Source: Chloroflexota bacterium (GTDB lineage: Bacteria > Chloroflexota > Anaerolineae > Anaerolineales > Anaerolineaceae). From it: 36,843 bases of DNA. The notes beneath the pieces are model-generated. The model searched no databases. It was not told where the DNA came from and saw only the letters and a program-made list of their open reading frames with translations. Below are positions 1 through 8,031 of this stretch, one piece after another. The stretch is taken from contig JAKQFH010000032.1 in assembly GCA_029556265.1 (NCBI GenBank), positions 1-36,843 of the forward strand. Direction: 5' to 3'. A program made the translations under genes and the position numbers. Positions within the stretch are counted from its first letter, which is position 1. Each line of letters opens with the position of its first letter.

Positions 1-449
1 GCAGGGTCGTCCCAGCGCAGTCCGCGTTCCCACTCCGGAGCGTAGTAATCCGTGGTTTTGTATAAGACTTCCGCCCATTCGCTGAGCACGTAAAATCCGT
101 GCGCGAAGCCGGGCGGCACCCACAGCTGCTGCTTGCTCTCCGCGGATAGGCGCACGCTGGTCCAACGTCCAAAATAAGGAGAGCCGCGGCGCAGGTCCAC
201 CGCCACATCAAATATTTCGCCCGCCACCACGCGCACCAGCTTGCCTTGCGCCTGGCGGATTTGGTAATGTAAACCGCGTAGAGCGCCTCCGCGTGAGCCC
301 GAGTGATTGTCCTGCACAAATTGGTAATGTCCGCATACCGTTTCAAACACGTCCTGTCGGAATGTCTCTGTAAAAAAGCCGCGCTGGTCGCAGTGCACTT
401 GCGGGGTCAGCAGTAAGACATCTGGAATGGAGGTGGGTTCAAAGCGCAT
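1..449 (-). CDS. rfbC: dTDP-4-dehydrorhamnose 3,5-epimerase (partial, 3' end beyond window)
   Basis: I translated the minus strand by hand: the frame opens with ATG at 449 and stays open to position 1, giving about 149 residues of a family usually near 180, so the C-terminus is missing. The family signatures are visible: RGFFTETFR near the start, QDNHSGSRGGALRGLHYQ with the catalytic His, the VVAGEIFDVAVDLRRGSPYFG strand, and the VPPGFAHGFYVLSE motif. The enzyme epimerises dTDP-4-keto-6-deoxyglucose at C3 and C5 in dTDP-L-rhamnose synthesis in the cytoplasm. The start is one base past the stop of the upstream ABC ATPase gene, so the two are probably translationally coupled in one operon with the polysaccharide exporter. 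rmlA, rmlB and rmlD are not in the window but may follow on the minus strand to the left. Confidence 0.95.
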   Translation of the reverse strand, partial: MRFEPTSIPDVLLLTPQVHCDQRGFFTETFRQDVFETVCGHYQFVQDNHSGSRGGALRGLHYQIRQAQGKLVRVVAGEIFDVAVDLRRGSPYFGRWTSVRLSAESKQQLWVPPGFAHGFYVLSEWAEVLYKTTDYYAPEWERGLRWDDP

Positions 450-450
450 T

Positions 451-1242
451 TTATTGGTTGCTTTCCCGATAGGCCTGTACCACCTGGGCAGGTTCTCCCA
501 ACATTTGCAGTTCGCCGCGGCTAAGCCAGGCCACCCGCTGGCACATCTCCTGGATTTTGTTCAGGTTGTGCGAGACAATCAGCACGGTGGTGCCCCGCTT
601 CTGGAAGTCCTGAATCAGGTCGTTGCTCTTTTTCTGAAAGGATTCATCCCCCACACTGAGAATTTCGTCCACAATTAAGATTTCCGGGATATGCGCGGTG
701 GCGACGGCAAAACCAAGCCTGGCGTACATACCGGAGGAATAGGTGCGCACCGGCGCTTCAATAAATTCGCGCAGCTCAGCAAAGTCAACAATACTCTCAA
801 AGACCGCGTCCATCTCAGTCCGGTTGTAACCCAGCAGCGCGCCGTTCAGATACACATTTTCCCGCCCGGAAAGCTCGGGGTGAAAGCCCGCGCCCAACTC
901 CAGCAGGGGAGCGATCTTACCATAGAGCGCCACGCGCCCCTTGGTCGGGCGCAGCACGCGTGAGATAACCTTGAGCATCGTGCTCTTGCCCGCGCCGTTG
1001 TTGCCAATAATACCGAAGACCTCTCCGCGGTTAATGGTCAGGCTCACGTTGTTCAGCGCGAGGAATTTCACGAAATCCAGGCGGCGCTGCATGGCGCGAA
1101 TGGCATATTCCTTAAAAGTGCCGATGCGCTCCTTGGGCACGCGATATTGCACACTGACGTTCTCCAAAACCACAACGGGTTCTGGCGCGGTGGAGAAATC
1201 TCGCGGGCTTTCTTTGACGTCAGACGCGGTAAGCATATTCAT
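451..1242 (-). CDS. ABC transporter ATP-binding protein, polysaccharide export (Wzt/TagH type)
   Basis: This 263-residue ATPase energises export of an undecaprenyl-linked polysaccharide together with the neighbouring permease. Walker A GNNGAGKS lies at residues 80-87, the signature motif appears as YSSGM at 168-172, and Walker B ILIVDE at 188-193, followed by the D-loop SVGDES. The stretch after the N-terminal strand (residues 33-62, with FKEYAIRAMQRRL) is typical of the Wzt/TagH/KpsT group. The protein ends soon after the ATPase core, so the extra C-terminal carbohydrate-binding domain of some Wzt proteins is absent; by family precedent that fits a chain not selected by terminal modification. 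ATG at 1242 overlaps the end of the permease gene by 23 bases; a second ATG at 1236 is an alternative start. rfbC follows one base after the stop. Confidence 0.93.
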   Translation of the reverse strand: MNMLTASDVKESPRDFSTAPEPVVVLENVSVQYRVPKERIGTFKEYAIRAMQRRLDFVKFLALNNVSLTINRGEVFGIIGNNGAGKSTMLKVISRVLRPTKGRVALYGKIAPLLELGAGFHPELSGRENVYLNGALLGYNRTEMDAVFESIVDFAELREFIEAPVRTYSSGMYARLGFAVATAHIPEILIVDEILSVGDESFQKKSNDLIQDFQKRGTTVLIVSHNLNKIQEMCQRVAWLSRGELQMLGEPAQVVQAYRESNQ

Positions 1243-2044
1243 CCGATTTTGAGGTGAAAAAGAGCCAGCCGAAAATCAGGAAGCTGACAGACCACGCCAG
1301 GGCGGGTAAGACCTCTGCGAAGGTCGGCAGCCGTCCGGCATAAATGGGCAGGCGGAACATTTTTAGCATCCAATACATCGGGTTAATCCGATACAAGCTC
1401 AGAAAGCGTTCGGGGATAATTTCTTCGGGATAGATGATGGGGGTCAGATACATCCAGGCGGTCAGGAGAATCTGATACATCTCCGCCACGTCCGGGAAGT
1501 AAATCGCCAGGGCGGAAAGCATAAGCCCGAAACCAAGCGTGAACGCGGTCAGCAGCAAAAAAGACACGGGAAGAAACAGCATTGTCAGCGGGATGGGCAT
1601 ACCGGTAATCAGCATTACCAGCGTGAGCGGTACGAGCCCGATGACCAGGTTCACCAGCGCTGTGCCAATCGCGGAGACGCCAAAAATGGTGCGCGGCAGG
1701 TATATCCGCTGCATCAGGCTGCCCCCCCAAATCAGACCAACCATGGCGGCATTCGTGCCTTGCGAGAAGAAATTCCACACAATCAGACCGCTGAGGATAT
1801 ACACCGGATAAGATTCCACGGAGTTAAACAGGTTGGAAAACACGAGGGTCATAATAAGCATCGTGCCCAGCGGGTTGAGCATCGTCCAGGCGACCCCCAG
1901 GACAGAGCGTTTGTAGCGCGCCACTAAATCCCGTCGGATGAGCTGGAATAACAAAAAACGGTAATGTCGCAGTTCGCGCAATTCCGAAAGCGCGGGTATC
2001 GCGTGCGCGGCAGAATCGTAAATTGGTTTGGCTGGATTGCTCAA
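1220..2044 (-). CDS. ABC transporter permease, polysaccharide export (Wzm/TagG type)
   Basis: This ABC-2 type membrane permease has 274 residues if translation starts at the TTG at 2044. That start follows an AAGGAT ribosome-binding site with a six-base spacer and begins SNPAKPIYDSAAH. The open frame continues upstream to 2227 into the divergent glycosyltransferase gene, but that extension is not membrane-like and I do not use it. The cytoplasmic N-terminal helix (ELRHYRFLLFQLIRRDLVARYKRSVLG) precedes about six hydrophobic segments, as in Wzm/TagG proteins. The motif YLTPIIYPEEIIPE before the last segments is characteristic of this group. It pairs with the downstream ATPase, whose gene overlaps its 3' end, to move lipid-linked glycan across the inner membrane. 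A TATAAT on the minus strand at 2078-2083 could be its -10 box. Confidence 0.92.
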   Translation of the reverse strand: MSNPAKPIYDSAAHAIPALSELRELRHYRFLLFQLIRRDLVARYKRSVLGVAWTMLNPLGTMLIMTLVFSNLFNSVESYPVYILSGLIVWNFFSQGTNAAMVGLIWGGSLMQRIYLPRTIFGVSAIGTALVNLVIGLVPLTLVMLITGMPIPLTMLFLPVSFLLLTAFTLGFGLMLSALAIYFPDVAEMYQILLTAWMYLTPIIYPEEIIPERFLSLYRINPMYWMLKMFRLPIYAGRLPTFAEVLPALAWSVSFLIFGWLFFTSKSDEYAYRV

Positions 2045-2054
2045 TACAGGATCC

Positions 2055-2085
2055 TTGCTTGCCTCGGTTGTTCCTAAATTATAAT
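2055..2085. promoter_or_regulatory. candidate divergent promoter between wzm-like and GT2 genes
   Basis: The overlapping sequence ATTATAAT gives a TATAAT -10 box on both strands: 2080-2085 on the plus strand and 2083-2078 on the minus strand. For the plus strand, TTGCTT (2055-2060) lies 19 bases upstream and TTGCCT (2059-2064) 15 bases upstream of the -10, so the -35 match is imperfect. The GT2 start codon at 2099 lies only 13 bases after the -10 and has no visible Shine-Dalgarno sequence. Motif inspection only. Confidence 0.45.
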
Positions 2086-2098
2086 ACACCCATAGCCT

Positions 2099-3124
2099 AT
2101 GAATAAACCTCTCATCGAACCCAAGGCGCCTCCGGATGCCGCGGCTGAGCCCTTCTTTTCTGTTGTGATGCTCTACTGGAACAGCGGGCGCTTTCTTGCC
2201 GAGGCACTGGATGCGTTGGAGCACCAAACCTGCAAAGATTTTGAGCTTATCCTGCTGGATAACGGCTCGCCGGAACCGCTTGACGATGCCGTGCTCGCCC
2301 GATATCCGAGCCTTCCGCTCACGGTTTTGCGCTCAGAAAGCAATCTTGGCTTTGCCGGGGGAAACAACCTGGCAGCCCGTTCCGCGCGCGGGGAATATCT
2401 GGTTTTGTTGAACGCGGACGCATTCCCCGAGCCGGAATGGCTGGCTGAGCTTTGGCATGCCGGGCAAGAACACCCGGGCGCTTGCTTTGCCTCACGCCAG
2501 TTGCTGGCAAATGACCCAACCCGTCTGGATGGGGAGTGGAATGTTTATGCCGCCAGCGGGCTGGCGTGGCGCAAATCCCACGGGCAGCCGCTCGCAAAGG
2601 GCCACCCAACCGAACGCGAGGTCATCAGCGCCTGTGCCGCTGCCAGCGCCTATCCCCTGTCTGCTTTCCAGGAAGCCGGAGGGTTTGATGAGGATTTCTT
2701 TGCTTACATGGAAGACGTAGACCTGGATCTGAGGCTGCGTTTGCTTGGGTACCCGTGCCGCTACCTTCCGCGGGCGGTCGTCCGGCATGTAGGCTCCGGC
2801 AGCACCGCCGTGCGCGGTGAATTTTCCATGCGGCTTTCGCACAGAAACCTCATCTGGACATACGTTAAGAATATGCCGGGCGCGTTTTTCTGGCTGCTGT
2901 TGCCCGCGCACTTGCTTGTGAACCTTGCCTACTGCCTGGCAGGCGCGCTCACCGGGCGCGGGAAGCTCATCGCGCGCGCCAAATGGGAAGCGCTGCAAGG
3001 TCTGCCGGCAGCCTGGCAGAAACGCCGTCAGATTCAGCAGAGCAGACGCCTTTCCGCGGCGCGTTTTGCCCGTTTGTTGGAGTGGAACCCCCTCGCGCCG
3101 CTCATCAAGCTGCGGTTCAGGTAG
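2099..3124 (+). CDS. family 2 glycosyltransferase (rhamnosyltransferase-like)
   Basis: This 341-residue GT-A fold glycosyltransferase transfers a sugar from a nucleotide donor to a growing surface glycan. The N-terminal motif FFSVVMLYWNSGRFLAEALD, then LILLDNGSPEP (nucleotide-binding Asp), the LNADAFPEPEWL strand carrying the DXD-equivalent acid, and GGFDEDFFAYMEDVDLDLR (catalytic base region) appear in the usual order. A C-terminal hydrophobic stretch (FFWLLLPAHLLVNLAYCLAG) suggests membrane association. The family includes rhamnosyltransferases of the WsaF/WbbL type, which fits the rfbC gene on the other side of the exporter, but the acceptor and linkage cannot be read from sequence. It is transcribed divergently from the exporter operon. 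There is no clear ribosome-binding site before ATG 2099. Confidence 0.9.
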   Translation: MNKPLIEPKAPPDAAAEPFFSVVMLYWNSGRFLAEALDALEHQTCKDFELILLDNGSPEPLDDAVLARYPSLPLTVLRSESNLGFAGGNNLAARSARGEYLVLLNADAFPEPEWLAELWHAGQEHPGACFASRQLLANDPTRLDGEWNVYAASGLAWRKSHGQPLAKGHPTEREVISACAAASAYPLSAFQEAGGFDEDFFAYMEDVDLDLRLRLLGYPCRYLPRAVVRHVGSGSTAVRGEFSMRLSHRNLIWTYVKNMPGAFFWLLLPAHLLVNLAYCLAGALTGRGKLIARAKWEALQGLPAAWQKRRQIQQSRRLSAARFARLLEWNPLAPLIKLRFR

Positions 3125-3384
3125 AGCCTCGAAGTGCCGCCTCCGCCCATACCGAGGCTGATACCGGTTGATGTTCCGCGGGCGAAAGGCTGGCTTTTTA
3201 GAGAAAAGCCGGCGCGCCTCACTTTTCAAGTCAGACACAGGGCAAGCTGAGCCGCGCGGAATGTTAATTATGGTAGATAAAGCTATTTATCGCGCGGATT
3301 CAGCCTGAAAGCTGAGAAAAGCACACCCGCCAAAGCTCACCGGATTGCGTGTTGAACGGCGGGAGCAATGGAAGGAGAAACACC
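3125..3384. other. intergenic region without gene
   Basis: This 260-base gap between the GT2 gene and corA holds no convincing reading frame or RNA gene. A short hairpin (GGCTTTT at 3192-3198 against AAAAGCC at 3204-3210) lacks a T-run, so terminator function is doubtful. The AT-rich stretch around 3260-3290 is the likeliest place for the corA promoter, but I see no good -35/-10 pair. I see no M-box-like (Mg2+) riboswitch architecture. Confidence 0.4.
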
Positions 3385-4419
3385 ATGAACAAACCTGAAA
3401 ACCGCTACTTCGCGTTAACAAAGACGCCCGCCTTTCATCAGGCGCCCAGTTTGAGCGAGGCGCAGAATTTCGCTGGAGAAGAGGGCTACGTTTGGCTTGA
3501 CTATATTGATCCGACCGCTGAATCCCTGGCTGAGTTGGAAAGCAGGCTTGGCATCCACCCTCTTTCTATTGAGGACTGCCTGAATGGCGACCAGCTTCCA
3601 AAACTTGACCTTTTTCCGGGTTATTCGTTTATGACTTTTACAGTTTTTGAACGAACCCCGGATGGGCTCAGCGCGCGGGAATTGGGAATATTCATCAGCA
3701 AACGCTACCTGATAACCGTCAGCAGCCGGGATTTGAATGATAGTCCGGTGTTGGCAACCTTGGAAGCCGCCATCGCGCGGGAATTGGACACCCTCTGTCA
3801 GGGTCCTTCGTATTTGCTGCATCTGGTAATGGATATGATTGTGGATCACAAGCTTGCCGCGGTTGAGGATGTTGAGGAACGCCTGGATGCGGATGAAGAC
3901 GCGATCCTCAAGGATCCTGCCAACTACAACCTGGGCTCGCTGCTGGATTCCCGGCGGGATTTGCAGGTCATCCGGAAATCACTTTTCCATGAACGCGAAC
4001 TCGTCGGCAAACTGGTCCGTAAAGACAGCCTCTTCCTGGCGGAGGGCTCCCTGATTTATTTTCGGGATATATACGACCACTTATCCAAGTATTACGAAAT
4101 CGCCGAGACATCCCGGGAACAGGTGACCAGCCTGATGGAAATTCATTTGTCGCTCATCAGCAACAATATGGCAGAGGCGTCAAACCGCACCAATGCGATT
4201 ATGCGTCGACTGACCCTGATAACGACCATCTTTATGCCGCTCACGCTGATTTCGGGCATCGGCGGCATGTCGGAATTCACGATGATGGTGGGTTCCGAAA
4301 ACTGGCGGCTGGGATATCTGATTTTATTCATCGTCATGCTCGTGGTCGGGGTAGTTAATTACATCCTCTTGCTGCGGATGGAGCGAAGTACGGAGCGGGA
4401 ATTCTCGAATTCCCGTTGA
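3385..4419 (+). CDS. corA: CorA-family divalent cation transporter with variant GMN loop
   Basis: CorA proteins form homopentameric Mg2+/Co2+ channels in the inner membrane. This 344-residue product has the large N-terminal cytoplasmic domain, a long charged stalk helix (about 150-275) and two C-terminal transmembrane helices (about 278-293 and 310-331). The start at 3385 is chosen because AAGGAG lies eight bases upstream (3372-3377); a 12-codon upstream extension in the open frame has no such signal. The oddity is the selectivity loop: where CorA proteins carry YGMN after the first helix, this protein reads GGMSE (GMSE at 294-297), so the key Asn is Ser. The upstream LISGI and downstream hydrophobic helix still align well. 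It may be a divergent CorA with altered selectivity or a relative such as ZntB, which has GIN or other variants. It is convergent with the CHAD gene. Confidence 0.88.
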   Translation: MNKPENRYFALTKTPAFHQAPSLSEAQNFAGEEGYVWLDYIDPTAESLAELESRLGIHPLSIEDCLNGDQLPKLDLFPGYSFMTFTVFERTPDGLSARELGIFISKRYLITVSSRDLNDSPVLATLEAAIARELDTLCQGPSYLLHLVMDMIVDHKLAAVEDVEERLDADEDAILKDPANYNLGSLLDSRRDLQVIRKSLFHERELVGKLVRKDSLFLAEGSLIYFRDIYDHLSKYYEIAETSREQVTSLMEIHLSLISNNMAEASNRTNAIMRRLTLITTIFMPLTLISGIGGMSEFTMMVGSENWRLGYLILFIVMLVVGVVNYILLLRMERSTEREFSNSR

Positions 4420-4487
4420 GCGACTGCCGCGCGGAAAAGCGCTGGTCGGCTGGCAAAGAGGGGGAAGGTTCCCCCGCTGGCGGCGGG

Positions 4488-5510
4488 TCAGGCTGGATTG
4501 TCCTCTTCCGGGATATTCTTCGCGCGGGCTGCTTCCAACAGGCGCAGCGCCGACTCGAGGTCCATCGGCGTATTCAGCAGGCCCAGCATTTCCTCCCAGG
4601 TTTTCGCAGCTTCAATTTCAGCCCATTGAACCAGAAAATCAGCGTAGGCGGCCGCCCTCATTTCCCGGCGGGAGTTCTGGAAAGCCAACAGCCCGGGCAG
4701 AAGGCGTTTGAGCGGCCTGTCGCTGCCAAAATAATTCACAATGCGGGCGCGTTCTTCTTCAATAAAGGCCGGAATGAACTGAACCCACACATCCAAATCG
4801 TGAATCAAACCCAGCTGGTCCTGCAGTTTTCGGCTGGTTGAAATATACGGCTTCAGGCGGCCGCCAAACAGGTCGTCGAAAGCCTCCAGAGCGTAACGCA
4901 GCCGCTTGGCGCTGATGCGCATGGCATGCAATTCCGTCACGTTCGCGGGGTCGCTGATATAGGGCACATGCCCCAGCAGGTCTTTCAGGCAGGCTTGAAC
5001 GCTCTCAAACGCGAGTTGATACAGCGCGGGGGAATAAAGGTAAACGCTCTCAGCCGCCGCGAGGAAAGGCGCGTACCAGGCGTTCAGCCGAGCCAGCAGT
5101 TGGTCCTGTTCCAGCCGGTCCATCGCGCTGATTACGTGCTGTTGGGCTTCAGCGCGCTTCTGCGACAAGCGCAGCAGCAAACGCTTCAAGCCCGGGAGTT
5201 GACTGGGTCGGTTAAATTCAAGCTCCGCTGCCTGAATTACCTCAAGCTGAACGTCAAGGTCGCGCGCTTCGCCCAGCGCCCGGGTCACTTGCCGCACGTC
5301 GCGGTAAATTTCCTTGTAGTCTTTGTTGGAAAAACAGCTTCTGAAGATGCTGAGCGCGCTGCGCATACGGCGCGACGCCACGCGCATGCGGTGGATATAT
5401 TCAATATCGTCAGCCTTGCGCACCCCTTCCATTTCCGCCGCCATGGCAGCGCTGTGCCGGCTGATAGTCTTTGCCCCGTAAACTGTTACCGCGTCGACAC
5501 TTGCGTTCAT
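4488..5510 (-). CDS. CHAD domain-containing protein
   Basis: This 340-residue, mostly helical protein carries a CHAD domain (conserved histidine alpha-helical domain). It begins with the diagnostic IHRMRVASRRMRSALSIFR helix (about residues 38-58), where basic residues and His line one face. A second repeat, ELHAMRISAKRLRYALEAFDDLFG, follows (about 193-216). CHAD domains bind inorganic polyphosphate through this basic surface and often localise to polyP granules; that is family knowledge, not read here. Start ATG 5510 has GAAAGGAAC about nine bases upstream. No CYTH domain is fused to it. It lies 61 bases upstream of two thymidylate-kinase-like genes transcribed towards it and close to phoU/phoPR, which supports a phosphate-storage role. 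Confidence 0.9.
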   Translation of the reverse strand: MNASVDAVTVYGAKTISRHSAAMAAEMEGVRKADDIEYIHRMRVASRRMRSALSIFRSCFSNKDYKEIYRDVRQVTRALGEARDLDVQLEVIQAAELEFNRPSQLPGLKRLLLRLSQKRAEAQQHVISAMDRLEQDQLLARLNAWYAPFLAAAESVYLYSPALYQLAFESVQACLKDLLGHVPYISDPANVTELHAMRISAKRLRYALEAFDDLFGGRLKPYISTSRKLQDQLGLIHDLDVWVQFIPAFIEEERARIVNYFGSDRPLKRLLPGLLAFQNSRREMRAAAYADFLVQWAEIEAAKTWEEMLGLLNTPMDLESALRLLEAARAKNIPEEDNPA

Positions 5511-5571
5511 GTTTTCCGTTCCTTTCGCTCACAGGAGCAAACAGGGCTGTTCAGTTGTGAAAGCCGTTTCT

Positions 5572-6285
5572 TTATTTGGGTTTTTTCGCCTTGGTCAGCC
5601 GGTTGTAGAGCAGTTCCAAGATTTGGGTTTTCAACTCCTCAAAAATCACATCCGATTTTTGATTGGCGTCAACCGTGACAAAATTGTAGGTCAATGCCAG
5701 CTCATCAAATTCCCGGGTGAGCAAGTTCTGATACGCCATGAAGCTGTCATACAAATTATCCGCCAGATGCAGGTCCATGCCGGCTTCCCAGTAATTAAGC
5801 CCGCGTCCGTGGATGAGGCGCTGCACCAGCACAGGCACATCCGCCTTCATATAGAGAACAAGATCGGGCTTCAGAGCGATGCCGTACAATTGGCGGGACC
5901 AGGATTTTTCCACGCCCCGGATCGCGTCCCGCGCCAAAACAGAATAAAAGTACCGGTCAGAAAGGACGATAAAGCCGGCTTGCAGCGCGGGAATAATTAA
6001 ATTCTCAAGGCGGTCAGCAAAATCCGCCAGATAAAACAGGCTTAACGTTAACGGACCCAGGGTGTGCCCGCTCTTCGCCGCTTCCAGGCCGGTCGCGGTC
6101 AGCATGGAGCGGGTGAGACCGGTATCGGAGACGGCATAGCCTTCGTCTTCCAACCAGCGGCGCAGCCGTTTGATTTGCGTGGATCTGCCGACGCCGTCAG
6201 TCCCTTCCAACACAATCAGTTTGCCTGGCAGCTGCTGAATATCCCGATAAGGAAAACCTGCGCCGTAGAAGTTCGCGCCTTTCAT
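5572..6285 (-). CDS. thymidylate kinase-like P-loop protein with Lys-to-Arg P-loop (paralogue 1)
   Basis: This 237-residue member of the thymidylate kinase-like P-loop family is the downstream one of a tandem pair. Its N-terminal strand and P-loop read KLIVLEGTDGVGRSTQ, so the invariant P-loop lysine (GxxGxGKS/T) is arginine at residue 34. The following region keeps FYLADFADRLENLIIPAL and IVLSDRYFYSVLARD (DRY at 110-112), which match the TMP-kinase DR(Y/F) motif. The usual TREPGGT substrate loop is replaced by TGLTRSM. The Lys-to-Arg change usually cripples phosphoryl transfer, so it may be a regulatory or partner subunit; that is inference. The ATG at 6285 overlaps the stop of paralogue 2 by four bases (ATGA), indicating coupled translation and probably linked function. 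Confidence 0.85.
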   Translation of the reverse strand: MKGANFYGAGFPYRDIQQLPGKLIVLEGTDGVGRSTQIKRLRRWLEDEGYAVSDTGLTRSMLTATGLEAAKSGHTLGPLTLSLFYLADFADRLENLIIPALQAGFIVLSDRYFYSVLARDAIRGVEKSWSRQLYGIALKPDLVLYMKADVPVLVQRLIHGRGLNYWEAGMDLHLADNLYDSFMAYQNLLTREFDELALTYNFVTVDANQKSDVIFEELKTQILELLYNRLTKAKKPK

Positions 6286-7016
6286 GATTTGCCTCCTTTT
6301 TTTGCGGCGGGTTGGGCGCCCTTCGCAGACTCATCGGGCTTATTTGGGTTGGGTAAGCCTGTCCATCCGCGCAAAACCTTCTTGATAAGCGCGCGCACTT
6401 TTTTCTGTTGTTCTTTCACTGGCGCTGTCCCGTCAATCAAGGTCAAGCCGAACTCGTCCGCCATCTGATCATATTGGTCCAGGATTCGTCCCTGGAAGAG
6501 CTTAAAGCTTTCGTTGATGTTATCGGAAAGGTTCAGGTCCATCCCGGCTTCATAGTATTTCAGGCTGGCGCGGGCTGCCGTGATGCGCTCTACCGCCACA
6601 TCCAGCGGAACGCGGAAGTATAGGGCGGCGTCTGGTTTGATGGCGAATGAATACATGTTGCGCACCCACTCAGGGTCCACCCCGCGGGCAACATCCCGGG
6701 CAAAGGCGGTGAACACGTAGCGGTCTGCCAGCACAATCGCCCCCGCTTTCAACAGGGGGTAGATGCTGTTTTCCCACCGGTCGGCAAAGTCCGTGCAATG
6801 TAAAATGCTGAAGGTGGTAGGGGTAAAGGTTTTTTCTTTCTTGGCAGCCTTGGTGGTACTTTTTACCAGGGGAGAGCTGTTCCATTCGCTGAAGAAGACG
6901 GAATAACCCTGGGATTGCAGCCATTTGTAGAGCAAATCAATCTGGGTTGATTTACCTGAACCGTCGATGCCCTCAACGACGATTAACTTGCCTTTCGTTG
7001 TATTTGGTTTTAACAC
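6282..7016 (-). CDS. thymidylate kinase-like protein (paralogue 2, intact P-loop)
   Basis: This 244-residue P-loop kinase of the thymidylate kinase family has an intact Walker A, GIDGSGKS at residues 16-23, and VLADRYVFTAFARDV as the DRY motif. Canonical TMP kinases have TREPGGT after the P-loop helix; here the segment reads FSEWNSSPLVKST, so substrate recognition may differ. The C-terminal about 35 residues are Lys/Pro/Ala-rich and look disordered. The start is GTG at 7016, supported by AAGGAG eight bases upstream. The gene overlaps paralogue 1 by four bases and leads an operon with it, probably with the CHAD gene. It could be the housekeeping dTMP kinase, but the altered substrate loop and the neighbours suggest a specialised nucleotide kinase. 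Confidence 0.87.
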   Translation of the reverse strand: MLKPNTTKGKLIVVEGIDGSGKSTQIDLLYKWLQSQGYSVFFSEWNSSPLVKSTTKAAKKEKTFTPTTFSILHCTDFADRWENSIYPLLKAGAIVLADRYVFTAFARDVARGVDPEWVRNMYSFAIKPDAALYFRVPLDVAVERITAARASLKYYEAGMDLNLSDNINESFKLFQGRILDQYDQMADEFGLTLIDGTAPVKEQQKKVRALIKKVLRGWTGLPNPNKPDESAKGAQPAAKKGGKS

Positions 7017-7152
7017 AGCTGGCTCTCCTTATAAAAAACACATCAAACACGCGGGGGAAGAAGAGCAGAAATGAGCCGCGCTCCCACCCGGCGCAGATAT
7101 CGGTAACTACTCACATTATAAAAGAAACGCCTGGATATTGCGAAACGCTTAT

Positions 7153-7842
7153 TCAGTCCTCAGGCATTTCCACTTCATCATCCGTGCTGTCCAACTCGAG
7201 CATTTCACCGGTGGCGATGAAAATAATCCGTTCGCAAATATTGGTTGCCCGATCAGCCGTGCGTTCAAGGTTGTGGATGACCCGTACAATCTGATTGGCA
7301 CGGTCAATTGAACCCGGATCTGCGACCATACTCTGGATAATCTCATGATAAATTCGTTTATAAAGCTCATCGACCTGATCGTCGTCTATCGGTATTTTCC
7401 TGGCAGTTTCCAGGTCTTCTGTGATAAACGCCTCAAGCGCGCGGTGCACCATGCTCACCGCCAAATCCGCCATGTCAGAGATTTCCTGGATGGGTATCCG
7501 CGTTTCCTGATCGGCAAGTTCCACCGCCACTTTGGCTATCCCCTTGGCGTAATCACCGATGCGCTCCAGTTCGGTGATAAGCTCCAGCTCTGCCGCCAGC
7601 AAGCGCAAATCCCGCGCCATGGGGGAATGCGTGGCAAAGAGAAGCAGAATGCGGTTTTCTATCGCGAAGCGTTTATCATTGATTGCCGCGTCGTTGCGGA
7701 TGATAGCCTTTGCCGCGGCGGCGTCCCGCGATTTTAGGGTTTCGACCGAGTTTAAGACTGCCTGCTCAACCAGGTTTCCAAGCAGCAGCGTCTCATCCTG
7801 AACAAGACGAATTTCTCGATCCAATGTGTTGCGGGTGGTCAT
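7153..7842 (-). CDS. phoU: phosphate transport/signalling regulator PhoU
   Basis: PhoU links the Pst phosphate importer to the PhoR kinase and damps the Pho response when phosphate is plentiful. The 229-residue protein has the two three-helix-bundle repeats typical of the family. The first carries the metal-binding pattern within ELELITELERIGDYAKGIAK (about 86-105) and the second IVRVIHNLERTADRATNICERI (about 184-205). Length agrees with the family (210-240). Start ATG 7842 follows AGAGGAATTAAGAT. A TACAAT on the minus strand (7882-7877) may be its -10 box. It lies between the thymidylate-kinase-like pair and phoR on the same strand, 189 bases from phoR. No pstSCAB genes are present in the window. 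Confidence 0.95.
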   Translation of the reverse strand: MTTRNTLDREIRLVQDETLLLGNLVEQAVLNSVETLKSRDAAAAKAIIRNDAAINDKRFAIENRILLLFATHSPMARDLRLLAAELELITELERIGDYAKGIAKVAVELADQETRIPIQEISDMADLAVSMVHRALEAFITEDLETARKIPIDDDQVDELYKRIYHEIIQSMVADPGSIDRANQIVRVIHNLERTADRATNICERIIFIATGEMLELDSTDDEVEMPED

Positions 7843-8031
7843 ATCTTAATTCCTCTGAAATAATTTTTGTAAACCTATTGTACGCTAATGCACGCGGTTT
7901 TTCACCTCAAGGCAACGCTCTCAGGCACGGTTGTTCTTCCCGGGCTGGTCAGGCTTTTTTCTTTTTGAAAATCTCAGTAAAAAAAGGTCTGTCGAAGCGG
8001 TTGTTTCGCCGCGGCTCGCCCTGACTGACTG

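Noticed and set aside
2045-2227. Upstream extension of the permease frame
   Set aside because: The extension lies inside the divergent glycosyltransferase gene and reads as its shadow; TTG 2044 has a good ribosome-binding site.
4460-4475. GGGGGAAGGTTCCCCC hairpin between corA and the CHAD gene
   Set aside because: Near-perfect hairpin but the loop is very short and no T-run follows on either strand, so I do not call a terminator.
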